Source of the DNA: Spirodela intermedia
Taxonomy: Eukaryota; Streptophyta; Magnoliopsida; Alismatales; Araceae
Assembly (NCBI GenBank): GCA_902729315.2
Contig: LR746272.1
Coordinates: forward strand, 6,263,827-6,327,826
DNA: 64,000 bases
Reading direction: 5' to 3'
Shown: in pieces, positions 1 through 12,301 of the stretch
Layout: each line of letters begins with the position of its first letter
Position numbering within the stretch: position 1 is the stretch's first letter
Position numbers and translations under genes: made by a program
Notes under the pieces: model-generated
The model's database searches: none
What the model saw: only the letters and a program-made list of their open reading frames with translations
What the model was told of the DNA's origin: nothing

Positions 1-97
1 GGATAACATCATATAATCTCTTCCCTGTCCTGGCAACAAGGCTCTAGTTTTTTCAAGGTATATAAGCGTTAATCAAGAAGGATAACATCATATAATC
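1..97. repeat. Short direct repeat at window edge
   Basis: An 18-bp segment starting GGATAACATC occurs at 1-18 and again at 80-97, 79 bp apart. The DNA between is AT-rich. It could be a truncated tandem array cut by the window edge, or chance in AT-rich sequence. Confidence 0.5.
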
Positions 98-1779
98 AAA
101 TTATGCTACAGACAAAATAAAGCATAAATCAAAATATAAAAACGCAACTAAACGCCATATCAGATACATTATCAAATGTGTCCAAGATTCCATCAGATAA
201 AGTTACCCAACTAAAAGCCATCACACAAAAAGAAAAGGAGATAATCCATAAACTGTCACCATTTACTTTCACTGGACTGCTATGCAGGATTATTTCCCTA
301 GCTCAGTACCGATTAATTTATGTTCCTGCACCTATTAAAACAAGTGTATATTCTTTCAGAATAAATGTTAATTTTTTACAGCTAAAACCATTATGGTTAC
401 TAACTATAGAAATAGAAAACTCTCTTCGCTTCCATCAGAATCACGATTCTTTATTTTAAAAAGATAGCTCCAATTAAGTCAGCCAAGATTCTGTCTTATT
501 CCATCTCATCTGAAAAACATTTACAGACGAAATAGTAGGCAAACTAAATATACATGAAAATAAAGGCAATTGCCGAAGAAATCAGATAACAAGCTGACAT
601 AAATACATGAGAAATGCATGCAAAGTATTATAAAGTTTATGCCGGAACATGCATCATACTGAGTAGCAGATGAATTATTACCAGAATGAGAGTAGCAAAA
701 GGAAGGATGCTAGAAACAAAATTTGTGGACAAGCTGCAAGACAAAAACGTATGGTAAGGATGCGTTTTAATATTATACTTTTGGCAAACATAACTGAAAT
801 AGAAGAGGATCACAGAACTCCAGGTACATACCTATAAGGATAAAACCACATCCATGAGACCAACACGGCCATCCATTGCATGTAGCTAAAAGAGTGGATG
901 TGAAATATAGTAGGAAACCTGACAACAAAATAGCACATAATCATCATAATCCTCCTTCCAATTAAACACAAGTAACATGAAAGTTACAATGTGGAAATTT
1001 CTAGCAATAAGCACTGCTTATAGTCATCTTTTATCCTTAGAGAAAATACTGACAAATACATACCAAAATTATACCAAAGAAAAAGATGAATAAAAATATG
1101 CAGCTCTAACATTACTTATTTTAGCGACTGTAGCTTGAATGTTGGAGCGATTCTCTAATGGAACCGCGTATGACCAGCAGGAAGTTATTCCTATATTAAC
1201 TTGATCAGAAGACAATATATGAGAAACTGTTCCCGAGATTTTAGTGCCACCCTTTTCCTTCTTTTAACGAACTGGGTATTAGCACTTTTGTTAACCTTAC
1301 AATAATCAAGATGAAGATATAAAAGGATCAGCAAAGAAGAACCAAACATAACTCATCAAATAATCAGATGCCTCTTTTCTGGTTTATCATTGTAAAGTGA
1401 ATATGCTCTCCAACGAATTAAAAAAAAAGAAAAAGGAAACACTGTATACAAGGGAAGGGGCCTTATCTCCAGTAGAGACTGGATTAGCCAAATCAGCCTA
1501 TCTAAGGACAGACTACTGAAAAATCTTGAAACATAGAAAAAGGTTTACGGGTACAATTTACATTATTTCCAATCAAAATTTACCAATCTGGTTTTTTTTA
1601 ACGTAAGAATTTTCTCAAGACCTGTTGAGGGGGAGGAGGTGGGAAGGAATACTGAAATCTCAAAGCATGCCAGCCACGTCATGCAATCTAGAACATTTAT
1701 TTTCCTTCTCTGCTACACTTCTCTTTTCTCTGTTCTTGATACAGCCCTCTAATACCTCCCTTTTCCTCTCATGCATCTA
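1..1779 (-). other. AT-rich non-coding stretch with one exon-like block
   Basis: No convincing gene is complete here. One exon-like block is visible on the minus strand at 1190-1116: an AG acceptor (ttaatatag), 75 nt open in the frame that begins ITSCWSYAVP after two leading bases, and a GTAATG donor. A second weaker block lies at about 885-831, between a tttttag-type acceptor and a GTATGT donor. Its phase (two leading bases, one trailing) can be joined to the first. These may be downstream exons of the unidentified minus-strand unit at 8.9-12.3 kb, with the copia element lying in an intron between them. No product can be named. Confidence 0.3.
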
Positions 1780-1784
1780 CAGCC
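1780..1784. repeat. Target-site duplication CAGCC, left copy
   Basis: CAGCC directly precedes the outer TG of the left LTR and is repeated at 6740-6744 directly after the outer CA of the right LTR. Five bases is the usual size for Ty1/copia integration. Confidence 0.9.
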
Positions 1785-1934
1785 TGTAGTCGAGATAACA
1801 CATGGTCTGGAGCTCTGATAGACGCCCAGCACTCGTGGAAGAAGTAACACGAAATGAACACGAAATGAAAGGTACAGGAGGACATATATGTAAACATGTA
1901 AGGTATACATGTTATTAACTACATCTCGACAACA
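1785..1934 (-). repeat. 3' LTR of the copia element (internally deleted)
   Basis: This 150-bp LTR matches the 231-bp LTR at 6509-6739 at both ends but lacks about 80 bp in the middle. At the deletion point it carries a short tandem duplication (cacgaaatgaa twice). On the element's strand it starts TGTTG and ends CTACA. Confidence 0.92.
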
Positions 1935-1944
1935 CTCCCTCAAG
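1935..1944 (-). other. Polypurine tract of the copia element
   Basis: On the minus strand CTTGAGGGAG lies immediately upstream of the 3' LTR TG, as expected for the plus-strand primer of plant copia elements. Confidence 0.85.
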
Positions 1945-2544
1945 CTTATGAGTGGATGTCATCCATTCCCAGCTTAGGAATAATCTTCTGCAGTTGTGTA
2001 CCCGAGATGCCTTTAGTATGTCTGCCAACTGATTATTTGTTGAAATGTACAATATAAAAATCACATTTGCCTCAAGTTTTTCTCTGATGAAATGGTGATC
2101 AATCTCCACATGTTTGGTACAGTCATGCTGTACTAGGTTGTGCACTAGATTGATTGCTGACTTATTGTCACAATAAATCTTCATAGGACTAGATAAAGGA
2201 ATTTTTAGCACATCAAGTAAGTTCTTGACTGAAAGTAACTCACATATTCCTTGGGCAAGTGCCCTGAGTTCAGCCTCAGCACTTAATTGAGCAACTACAT
2301 TCTGTTTTTTGCTCCTCCAGGTGACAAGGTTGCCACTAACAAAAGTAAGATGATCAGAGGTTGACCTTTGATCAATCGTTGAGCCTGCATAGTCAGCATC
2401 TGTAAACATCTCAACCTCTACCTTTCCACTTCGTTTAATAAGAACCCATTTTCCTGGTGTGCGTTTCAAATGATGTAGCACTCTGTAGGCAGCATGTAAA
2501 TGAGACTCTTTAGGTTGATGTATAAATTGGCTCAATATACTCAC
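1945..2544 (-). pseudogene. Copia RNase H remnant
   Basis: An open stretch of the polyprotein C-terminus carries copia RNase H landmarks: DADYAGS (first catalytic Asp), a SAEAEL segment, and CDNKSAINL (a later Asp), then HIDHHFIRE-like sequence and the terminal QLADILKA-type motif. It runs into the 3' LTR. In an intact element this activity degrades the RNA strand of the RNA:DNA hybrid. It is separated from the RT segment by stops and frameshifts, so it is a relic. Confidence 0.88.
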
Positions 2545-2697
2545 TGCACATGAGATATCTCCTCGAGTGTTGTATTAGACAAAGTAGTCAGCCAATGAGA
2601 CATTAATAAATCTCACGGGTCAATAGAAATTTCTTCACCTGCCATACACAATTTCAGGTTTGGGTCAATAGGTACTGGCTGGTCTACATGCAGATTT

Positions 2698-3573
2698 TCA
2701 TGTTTCAGCTAACAAATCTGTTATGTACTTTCGTTGAGAAATAAAAATGCCTCTAGAAGAATGTGCCACTTCAATTCCTAAAAAATATTTGAGTCGTCCT
2801 AAAGTCTTAGTATCAAACTCTTGGGCCAAACAATCGCTCAAGTTATGGATCTCCCCTTCATCATTTCCTGTGATGATAATATCATCAACATAAATCAATA
2901 GAACCATAATTTCCCTTGAAGAAGAGTGTTTAAAAAATAGTGTGTGATCAGCATTGCTTTGGTTGTAATTTACTTTTTTCATGCCGGCTGTAATTCATGC
3001 ATGTGGAGACTGTTTGAGGCCATAAAAAGATTTCTTTAACTTACAAACAAGATTACCCTCATATCCTGGTGGGAGAGTCATGTAGACCTCTTCAACCAAA
3101 TCATCATGCAAGAATGCATTTTTAACATCAAATTGTTGAATATTCCAGCTGAAAATCGCTACCAAGGATAGTAAAAACCAGACTGTATTCATTTTGGCGA
3201 CTGGCGCAAAAGTCTCCTGATAATCTATTCCATATAATTGTGTATAACCCTTAGTCCCCAGCCAGGCTTTATACCTCTCAATCAAACCATCTGATTTATA
3301 TTTCATTGTGCACACTCATTTGCAACCAATAGTCTTCTTATCTCATGGTAATTCCACTCGATCCCATGTCTGATTTTTCGCAAAAGCTCTCATCTCAATA
3401 TCCATGGCTTGTGTCCACTCATGATTGGATAGAACCTCATAGAGATTTTTGAAATGGTAGTCATGTCTAAGGATGCAAGGAATGATTGATAGGGTGGAGA
3501 AAGTTTGTGATAAGATAGGAAATTGACAGCTGGGTACAAGGGTTTTTTTGTACACTCTCTTATATGTTTGCAT
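2698..3573 (-). pseudogene. Copia reverse transcriptase remnant
   Basis: Three adjoining minus-strand fragments together cover the copia RT: an N-terminal piece with NHEWTQAMDIEMRAF, a middle piece with [18 protein letters not shown] and [13 protein letters not shown], and a C-terminal piece with the catalytic YVDDIIITGND box followed by LKYFLGIEVA. Each join needs a frame change or reads through a stop. The catalytic aspartates are still visible, but the frame is not intact. Confidence 0.93.
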
Positions 3574-4232
3574 AGAGCGATGGGAAGTGAATCATGAGGT
3601 AGGACTGCAGGATCATTAGATGAGGTAGATGTTAATGGCTGTATATTTTTTAAGGCCAAATTAGAATCTTGGATTTTTGGTGAATCATGAATTTTCCTTC
3701 GCCTAGAATAAACCTTGCCAAACCTTAGGCTTTCAAGAAGCAGATTCAATATAAGACTGGGTATTTCAAGGACTGAAATGGGAATGAACAAGTTACCAGC
3801 TGAAGACGAGAGTGAAGAATCTACATGTTGATCCATATGAGCTGTAGAAAATAGATGTTGATAACTAGATGGAGATTCTTTAAAATAAGAATCAGATTCA
3901 TGAAATGTAACATCCAATGAAATAAAAAAAATTCTAGAAGGGTGGTAACATTTGTACCCCTTGTGATTGGTAACATAACCAAGAAATACACATTTAAGCG
4001 ATCTTGGTTCAAGTTTGCCTTTGGTTTAATTATGAACATGAACAAAAGAGACAACCAGATGTCTTAGGTTCTAGCCTAGTTTTAAGTTGATGGTCTAAGA
4101 AAAACGCAGCTAATGAATCTAACAGGCTGTGGAAACCTAAGTTTCTAAATAGTAATCAGTTGATGAGGTATATGATTGTTAGAGCAACCTCCCCCAAAAA
4201 ACTTTAGGTATATGATGTTGAAATAAAACTGA
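3574..4232 (-). pseudogene. Decayed integrase-RT linker of the copia element
   Basis: This stretch joins the integrase and RT remnants. It is open only in short pieces in shifting frames (for example 3917-3390 and 4054-3821), with serine- and proline-rich composition typical of the variable linker between integrase and RT in copia elements. No conserved motif can be relied on here. Confidence 0.6.
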
Positions 4233-4914
4233 TCAAGTGACTTCTAAAAAATGACGATTTTTTCTTTCAGATGAACCATTATGCTGTAGAGTATAGACGT
4301 GGGAAGATTCATATATAATGCCCTCTATTTGGAAGTATATATCCATATTTTGGCTAAAATACTCTTTAGCATTATCAAATCTGAATTTTTTAATACCAGT
4401 GTCAAACTGATGTTTTATTATGGCACAAAAAAAATTCAGAACATCACACACATCGGATTTTTTTAGAAGGAAGACCCACATACATCTTGTACAATCATCA
4501 ATGAAAGTGGTAAATCACTTACTACCATGAATGTTATTAATGGGACATGGTCCCCAAACGTCACTATGAATTAGGAAGAAAGAAACATCACTCATTTCTC
4601 CTTAAGATTAAAATGAAGTATGTGTGTTTAGAAAGTTCACACACATTATATTTAAGAGTGTCCAATGACACCTTTCGAAATAAAGTAGGAAAAACTATTT
4701 TCAAAGTGCTAAAAGATGGATGACCTATCTGTTGGTGAAGTAACCGTATCTTAATGACATCTCCTAGAAGTTCTAGAGATTGATCCACTTTAACTATATA
4801 TGTTTGGCTCAATCTTTTTAGCAGATAGAAACCTTCACACTCGTTAGTAACTCCAATTCTCTGATAGTGTACCTTATCAAATATGACATAGACATCCTCA
4901 TCAAAAATATACAA
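4233..4914 (-). pseudogene. Copia GAG-pre-integrase and integrase remnant
   Basis: The upstream piece (4914-4588) shows the GAG-pre-integrase zinc-binding segment (LLHQQIGHPSFSTL, from the HHxxCC region). The downstream piece (4481-4233) shows integrase core landmarks: FRFDNAKEYFSQ, around the second catalytic Asp, and SERKNRHFLEV, which holds the catalytic Glu position. The first Asp region between them is disrupted. The remnant is not functional. Confidence 0.85.
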
Positions 4915-5692
4915 TAAGGTGAGTCTCTCTCTAACAAGTTTTTTAACTAAAATGAGGTTTGTAAATAACTTAGGGACATGAAAAACATTAGTAAGAACCT
5001 AAGAGGTTCAAGTCTAATGTCTCATATACCTATGATGGTTAGAAAAGATTCATCTGCAGTAGTCACTTTTTGTCACTAGGTCAGGGGTTGTATTTGGTAA
5101 AAAGGCTATAGAAGTTAGTCATGTGGTCTGTTGCTCCTGAGTCCACTATCTAATTATTAGAAATATCTCTAGAAGAGACTCTTAACTCCAAGAGAGTGGT
5201 GAAACATACCAAGCTGAATTGATGAGAACCATGTCACTGTCGACTTCAGTTCTTCTAACTCAATTCAAAGTCGCTTTATATCCTCAATCTGAGGAGAAGA
5301 GGAATATTGATTGATTTGGGAATTGAGAGCTAACTAGTCAGTAATCTTATTACCAAATGTGCTTGACTGTCATATTTTTCAGTACCAAAATCGTGGTTTA
5401 CCATGTAGTTTATCACTTATGTCTCTAGCGTGACAAACTTTCTTGCAATATGTATACCACAGTGTGACAGGCTTTCTTCATAATTTCTCCTTGTCTAATC
5501 ATAAATGCAGTATTGTCAATTTCACGCACTGACAATATTAATTTCTGATGACTTTCATCATTCAAAATGATTGAAATAGCTTCATCCAAATCTCATTTCC
5601 TTTCATGACTCAAAATCTGTTGTCTGACTTGATCAAAATCAGAATTAAGTACCAGTCAAAAATTTAAAAACTCTTCTTCATTTTATAAACTG

Positions 5693-6217
5693 TCATCGGA
5701 CAACAATTTCTGCAGGTTTTTTTATATCAATACTGATATAATAATCGATTTCCTGCCATAAATTTTTTAATTCTCCTGCATATTCCATTACAGATTTATT
5801 CCCTTGAATTGTGGACATAGATTTTGTCTCAAGTTCATATAAATGTACGTCATTGTTTCTTTGTGAGAATTTCGTGTGAACTGTTTCCCACAAATCTTTG
5901 ACTGTAGATAGAAAGAAAGGAATCATTGTTCCTCAAAACCAGGTTCTGATTAATGCATCTTCTTCTCTCCATCTATGAAATGCTCAAGACAATGGATCCG
6001 GTTTCCCTTCAATCAGATGATGTAACATTCCTCTTCCAGTCAAGACCTCTAGAAAACATTCTAACCATTGAATTAAATTGTATCCAGTCAATTTGAACTC
6101 TACAGGCATTGCACAAAGTTCTACAAGTAATCTTGGGCCACTTGGACCAAGATTAACTTCCCTTGTGGAGGTTGGATCCTCGACAGATAATGAAGAATTG
6201 TCTCCCACATTCTCCAT
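5693..6217 (-). pseudogene. Copia gag remnant (UBN2-type)
   Basis: Two minus-strand pieces form a gag relic. The first (6217-5984) starts with a Met and contains LTGYNLIQWLECFLEVLTGR, like the N-terminal segment of plant copia gag. The second (5926-5693) has KDLWETVHTKFSQRN and KSVMEYAGELKNLWQEIDYY, typical of the UBN2/Retrotran_gag family. The frame changes between them. The zinc-knuckle region further downstream is not recognisable. Confidence 0.85.
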
Positions 6218-6495
6218 TTAAAGATGTCCAAATTCCCAAAAATATCAAATTTCGTGAACAGATCTCAATAGAGACAAGAAAAACAGTGCAAGAACTGTAA
6301 CAGAACCGTAGATCAGTGCGAAAGAAAAAAATGGAGCAATCACACCTGGATTCGCTCTGGAAGAGACACAGTGAAGGAGAAGATCCCTTGCCGGAAGTGT
6401 ACAGTGCCAGTAACTCCAGCAGACGATGGAGAGAATGTCGACAAAGCAACGTCAACTGTGACGGTGCTGAAAACCAGACTTTAAAACCCTAGAAT

Positions 6496-6508
6496 GGCTC
6501 TGGTACCA
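6496..6508 (-). other. Primer-binding site (initiator Met-tRNA)
   Basis: On the minus strand TGGTACCAGAGCC lies directly after the end of the 5' LTR. It matches the TGGTATCAGAGC primer site used by plant copia elements, with one difference. Confidence 0.9.
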
Positions 6509-6739
6509 TGTAGTCAAGATATCACACGGTCTGGAGCTCTAATAGGCGCCCAACACTCGTGGAAGAAGTAAAAAATTTATTGATCAAGAAAAAAAAATTA
6601 CGAGGAGAGAGGGATCCAGTATTTATACCAGATCCTTAGAAGGTTCTAGGCATACTAATGTAATACAAAATGAAAGGTATAGGAGGACATATATGTAAAC
6701 ATGTAAGGTATACATGTTATTAAGTACATCTCGTCAACA
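6509..6739 (-). repeat. 5' LTR of the copia element
   Basis: The full-length 231-bp LTR begins TGTTGACGAG and ends CTTGACTACA on the minus strand. It includes an AT-rich block (about 6570-6650) with a TATTTATA-like promoter element that is missing from the other LTR. Confidence 0.93.
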
Positions 6740-6744
6740 CAGCC
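6740..6744. repeat. Target-site duplication CAGCC, right copy
   Basis: Identical to 1780-1784 and directly outside the 5' LTR. Confidence 0.9.
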
Positions 6745-8691
6745 TAAAGCTATCATTCTGTCCTCATTTCTTCCTCTAATTCAAAGTCAGAAGATCAAAG
6801 TGATTCCGGAGTTCCCAAGGTGGAACCCACCAGTGAGGTCTCTAGGCCCATCCGTTACCTGCTGTGCACCATGTGCCTGTGTCTCACGCCTCTGTCCAGC
6901 AAAATTCTACTATTTTTAACTTTCAATGGATGACATCTACCTTCACCTGTGAATCTGATTGGAGATCAATGCGCTAACTTAAATCAGCTAAGTAGAATGA
7001 TTATAAGACAGTTTTTATCTGCTGGCAGTCCAGTCCAACGAAATAAAGGATCCAAAATCAAATTGACATGAGTACTTGACCATCTAAAATTTAAGGAGGC
7101 TTGATAGTACCAAACACTATCAGATCTGTATCAGTATCTGTACCAAACTCTATCAAATTTAAGAAAATTTGAGATAGTACCAAACTCTCTGTATCTGTAA
7201 ACTCTAGAGGAAGTCGTGCCACTTAAGAGACAAAACCCCACTAATAAACAAAGTTATCAAGATAATCCAGATTCAAACGCCCACTTCAAATCTTCCCTGC
7301 ACATGAAATGTGTTGTAGGAAGATTTTACATAGTTGGAGATCGGATCCCAGCTCAGCCAACTTTGATTCCAATTCAGCCTGGGATAGGTCATCTCATCCA
7401 AGGCCAATCCAATGCGTGGAAAACAATCTAGAAGGAAACCTAAAACAAAAAATAATAAATTGGACTATGGAAGTATCATTAGTCATTTATTGTAGTCATT
7501 TAACTCTACCTTACATCTTTCTCGGTGAAAGATGAAATGCCACACAGAACACCTGGCAATGCTTGTTCATCATCCCAATATTTTTTGACTGACAACAACA
7601 CCAGTATGTCAAGGTGATTGACAACAAATGCTCAAAAATAAAACCTTGTCCGAAATAACAGGACAAGGTGAGGCTAAATCAATCTTCTGAACCAAACACT
7701 GATCATTGAAGTTGAAACTGTCGCCCTTGGAATGAACAGCTAACTCAAAGTTGAGCTTGCAATCATTTTGCTCCTAGTCACACGTTTCTTATGCATCCTT
7801 GTTCTCCTGTAGCTCTTTTAGCCTCAAGTTAGTTACCCCACCAATTACTTGACCATGGAGGTTTATCACAACACTTCAGTAAGCACTTCCCTATCAATTA
7901 GCTTGACAAAATCTATAGGAATCAATTAGCTCGCCATTCATTTGATAAAATCACTTGTATTACACAGGTTAACAACATGCACAAGAACTCCGCCCATTAT
8001 GATATTGATCAATAACTTTAAGACTTAACTGTCGTGAATTTGGGAGTCAATGTTATCAATCTCCATCATGAACCAGCTTAACTGAAGAAGCCAGTCATTT
8101 CAACAATAGAAAAACCTCTTACAAAGGGCTTGCTCTATTACAGGCTTCATTCTTTGCATTTTTCATCATCAACAGCCAGTGACGGTTTAGATGATCTTTT
8201 CATCTTATCCTTCTTGATAATCCAGGTTTGTATCTTAGGATACAAAGCAACAGGTGACCACCTCTACTAGAATACCCTGATTCAGAGCAGAAAGTCTCAC
8301 GTTGGTCTGACTTCATTTCACAATGTCTCAAACTGTTTCTGTTTAAACAAAAGACATCGACTTTGTTCATCATTATCACATTCAATACAGAATATATTTT
8401 CAAAGAAAAACACCTTTGGAAGAAAACTCCTTTGTCTCATCAATCTCTTACAACTCGCCACCATCATCACATTCAATACAGAAGATATTTTCAAAGCAAC
8501 AGAAACTATTTATTCAACATTGCCTCCGTATAAGTTAATTACCAGCTTCCAATCGATGTTTGTAGATCAATAAGAAGATCGCACTTTTCTCTAAGATTTT
8601 TTCCCTTCAAATGACAACCGCACACAATAAATGGGAAAATATAAGTGAAATTGGTCCCGACATTCAAACATAAATAAATCTTCAAATGAAC
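6745..8691. other. AT-rich stretch without a supported gene
   Basis: No homology-like coding signal is visible. Between 7100 and 7200 the phrase GTACCAAAC(A/T)CT recurs three times as a degenerate local repeat. A minus-strand block at about 7592-7542 (a ttgttgtcag acceptor, an open frame reading KKYWDDEQALP, then GTGTTC) and another at about 8280-8160 resemble exons but cannot be tied to a gene. Confidence 0.35.
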
Positions 8692-8937
8692 CTGGTAATG
8701 GGCAGCCCATTCAGCATCTTAGAGTCAAGGTTCAATACACAAAAGAGTGCATGTTGATAATCGGCCATCTAGTAACCATAATGTAATGCTTCTATTATCC
8801 ATAACTTCACTTCCCAAATAGCAAATAAGTATTCCCTTCCATGTTTAGGACTGCACAGTTTTTTTCATCAGAATATTAGTGTCCTATATTTTCTGAACCA
8901 ACGTGTCCTGTCTGCAAAAAAAATCTCCAATACTAAC

Positions 8938-11900
8938 TAATTCAATAAGATATTCATCAAGTATATCCTTCGTCCAGCTGTTAAACAAGCAGCTCCTCCC
9001 ATCAACTTCAGAGTAGCGTTCATCAACATCAGCCTATAAAGCCAATGTTGATTATATCATTGTATCAGGTCCATTCCTCAACCCCACTTGATCCTTGGCA
9101 TTAGAGCTTCACTATAATCTTTCATGACTTGCCCTCACACATAATCTGATGTGCCCCAAAATCTACTAAAGGAAAGAAAAAACGGAGGCAAAAAGATCCA
9201 TGGGCTAAAGAATGGGGCAATATGCATGTAGCACATGTAAGGAGAGAGCATTAATCAGCTGAGAGGTGAAATACAAGCAATTCATTTTCTATTAGGGCCA
9301 ATCATGACAAGTAACTAGTCTGATTCTTTGAGAAAAAATTAGTAGACAAACCAAAGATAGAAAGAAGTTTATTCGAGGCAAAGATGCCATTCATTAGCAT
9401 GCTCGAAATCTCTTTTCACAGAGAAAGTGTTCAATACAGAAGGGTTCCAATAACGATTTTCTGTAATTTCAATGCAATTAACAAGTGATACTAAAGAATC
9501 GATTCATAATATTATTATTTCCTTTCTACTTTGGCACAGTGTATTTAAATTAATACAAGTTAAAAATACGAAAAAAAAGGAACTAGTTAACCCCAGGCTC
9601 TAAGTTAAAAAGCCAAGATCCACCTATTCCATCAAAAAAGCACCATACCTATGTTGGATGAGCCAATCATCAGATGAAATATCTGCAGTCAGGAAAATAT
9701 GATGCTGGTTAAAGAACATACCATCCTAAAAGAGTTTATTATGAAGCTCAGGTGCAAGAAATGTATCACGCATATATTTTTCACTTCAAGCCTCCCATAT
9801 TCCATGGTTTTAGGATGCAAACAAAAATTGAGGGCTTTTACTATTTTAAGATAGATGCATCTATATCTGGCTCTCTATCTTCTTTAACCAAAGACAGAAA
9901 TGTTTCAAATTTCATATTGCTTCAATGCCTTTCAACATTATACCACTATACCGCATGAGCTTCATTACCACCTAATTCCAAAACCCTATTGATTGTATTC
10001 CACAAGCTTAACATTCTTTAATACCGACCAATATCATTTTAAGCAACAAGAGTAGCTGAAATTTTAATCACTGATTTGAGCTATAGCTGATAGAAGCATT
10101 ACGTGTTTTTTGAAATCTGTATGCCTTCTTCCACATATGTTCAAGGATTACGTTTAGGACAATGCTAAACCGCGTTAGACACAAGAATCACTGCCTCACA
10201 AATGTCACTGGTCATGCAAACAACATGACGTTTTATGACTCTAACTGGCAGTTTGCTATGTTAACTTTCATATGCATAATAGATGGTAACATTCCAATGG
10301 TTACATCACCCTCACTTTGAAAGTAGTTCATAATTCAAATCTTCAATCTCATTTTCTCTTTCCCGTTTGAGAAGTACAGTGAACCATACCTCAGTTGATC
10401 ACCAATGTTCATCATAAAAGATCATCTTTAAATGCCGTTGTGTTACACATAACAGTGGAAGATCAACAAGCAAGAGGATTTGTGCATGTCATGTTGTCCA
10501 AAGTTGATAGAAGCATAGTTTTCCTATTTTCCACCAAACATGGCTTCTTTTCCATCAAATCCATGGAGTTCATCACATAAAAAGTTGACATGATTCAAGT
10601 GTTTATTAGATGCACTTTTCATAATTATAATTAAGTTCACCATGAAATAGAACCTGAGTATTAAGTCCCTACGCTTCTCTTGTTTCAAATATCAATCAAC
10701 CAAAAAGTACTCAGTATAAATAAAATACTTTTCAGTGATCACTGCATAACAGTCACTCATATCACCACATAGGATATCCACATTGGCATTAAAACGGAAT
10801 ATCTATATAGTTATCTATAGATATATCTATACATGTACAAATTTACAAATGTATATCGGAATGTTATCAAAGAACTATGGTTTTCTACTATCAAACAATC
10901 ATTATATAATATTTTAGACACTGACGTTGCTGATGGTAATCAGAATTTGACTGTAGATACTGTAGATATAAACGTCAGCTAACTGTAAAAGTATAATAGA
11001 AATTGTCACAGAACTAAATGCTAGCAAGAAAAGTATCCAATATTATTATACTCCCATTTAAATACAACATACTCCAACATATTATCATCCTTACCTTTTG
11101 GCGAGTCCAGCCAAGTTGTCGATTGCATAAATGTATTCTCAATAACTGAAATGAATGGATATGTTAGTGATCTTCGAAGAAAAGAAACTAAACAAATTTC
11201 TCAGTGCATCTAAAATATAAGCACCCAAGGGCAAAAGAAAGGATTTACCCTATTCTGAAATAGAAACAGGAGATGATAAAGAACAAAACATAAAACTATC
11301 TAGAAATAAGATCCAATAAATCATACAAATGTGAAAGTAGCCCTCTAAAATTTCATGTACATCATAATGCAGGTTTTCTTTTCATGCAATGAAATGCCAC
11401 TAGTGCTAGGAGCATCATTTTAAAAAGTAATGTGCGTACGACTAATTCCTAGAAACAGAAAAAGTGAACAAATCTCTAGTAACTACATGTGACATAAATT
11501 GGGCATGAATATTGATTCGAATTACACAAATCTCCAGCATCAAATTTGTGCTACCATAGCCATAATTTTCCACAAGAGCATCAAAAAAAATTAATTGAAT
11601 CAAAATGCATTAACGACTTCCATTTCCCAAGACCTATAAACATAGTGATTACAGGCCAAGCATTGCTCCTTGACATCAAGAAGGTTTTCTAAAGAGAAAC
11701 CATTTTAATTAACCAGTCAGTCTGTGTATTTTCCTAGTAATGAATAAACACCAGCTAGCACTTCCAAGTAAATTCCCTGTTTATTTGAAAATATATCGCA
11801 AAGATTCCTTTCAATCATAGCAAATTTTACATCCAAAATTTAGATTTCACAGAAAACGACTGATTCATCCATCCTGAGATTAAAATTTTCATCGCATTCT

Positions 11901-12301
11901 TCTCAATTACAACTTGCATTGCTGTCTGAAAGATCTAAAAGTGATGAACAAATAACCTTGCTTCTTTCCCTGGCGCAGCCTTTTAATAGTGATCCATTCT
12001 ACATGCTATGGTCCTCTCTTTTTTTCTGTTTGCCAACTGAAAGACATTTAATGACACTTGGTTGAGGTTCAAAACTTGGGCTTTTCACATTACCCACCTA
12101 AATGGAAGAGAGAAACAGCTGAGAACTCATTTGCAAGGCATAATCGATACTAGACAAAGATATAGAACGATTCTGCTCAATATTTCACTGTTCATAAGTT
12201 TAAATGGAATGCAACCCTGAGGTGGCTTGGTAAATCTGCTGTGGATATTTCTCTGCTGAGAACTTGCAATGCACTTCAGGCCACCGAATCCATCACTACA
12301 C
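8938..12301 (-). CDS. Unidentified multi-exon unit, possible gene or decayed gene
   Basis: I do not recognise the product. Six minus-strand blocks have AG acceptors and GT donors and join in one reading phase: 12301-12151 (CSDGFGGLKC...), 12097-11957 (VGNVKSPSFEPQPS...), 11145-11095 (LLRIHLCNRQLGW...), 9682-9649, 9460-9420 (NRYWNPSVLNTFS) and 9033-8938 (ADVDERYSEVDG...DEYLIEL). The second block has an in-frame TAG about two thirds along. So either the protein ends there as ...KKREDHSM, or the later blocks belong to a broken gene or a non-coding transcript. A further open block at 8717-8692 (AEWAAHYQ) does not fit the phase. The 5' end is unresolved. No domain, signal peptide or membrane segment is evident. 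Coding status is uncertain. Confidence 0.35.

Larger units (their letters stand above)
1785..6739 (-). mobile_element. Degenerate Ty1/copia LTR retrotransposon, minus strand
   Basis: A structurally complete element of 4955 bp lies between 5-bp CAGCC duplications. It has TG...CA LTRs, a primer-binding site matching the initiator methionine tRNA, a polypurine tract, and the copia gene order gag, integrase, reverse transcriptase, RNase H on the minus strand. The reading frames are broken by many stops and frameshifts, so it is non-autonomous. The LTRs differ at about nine or ten of roughly 140 alignable positions by eye, so the insertion is not recent. The integrase-before-RT order and the YVDD box place it in copia rather than gypsy. 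It lies in the same orientation as the possible minus-strand gene around it. Confidence 0.95.
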
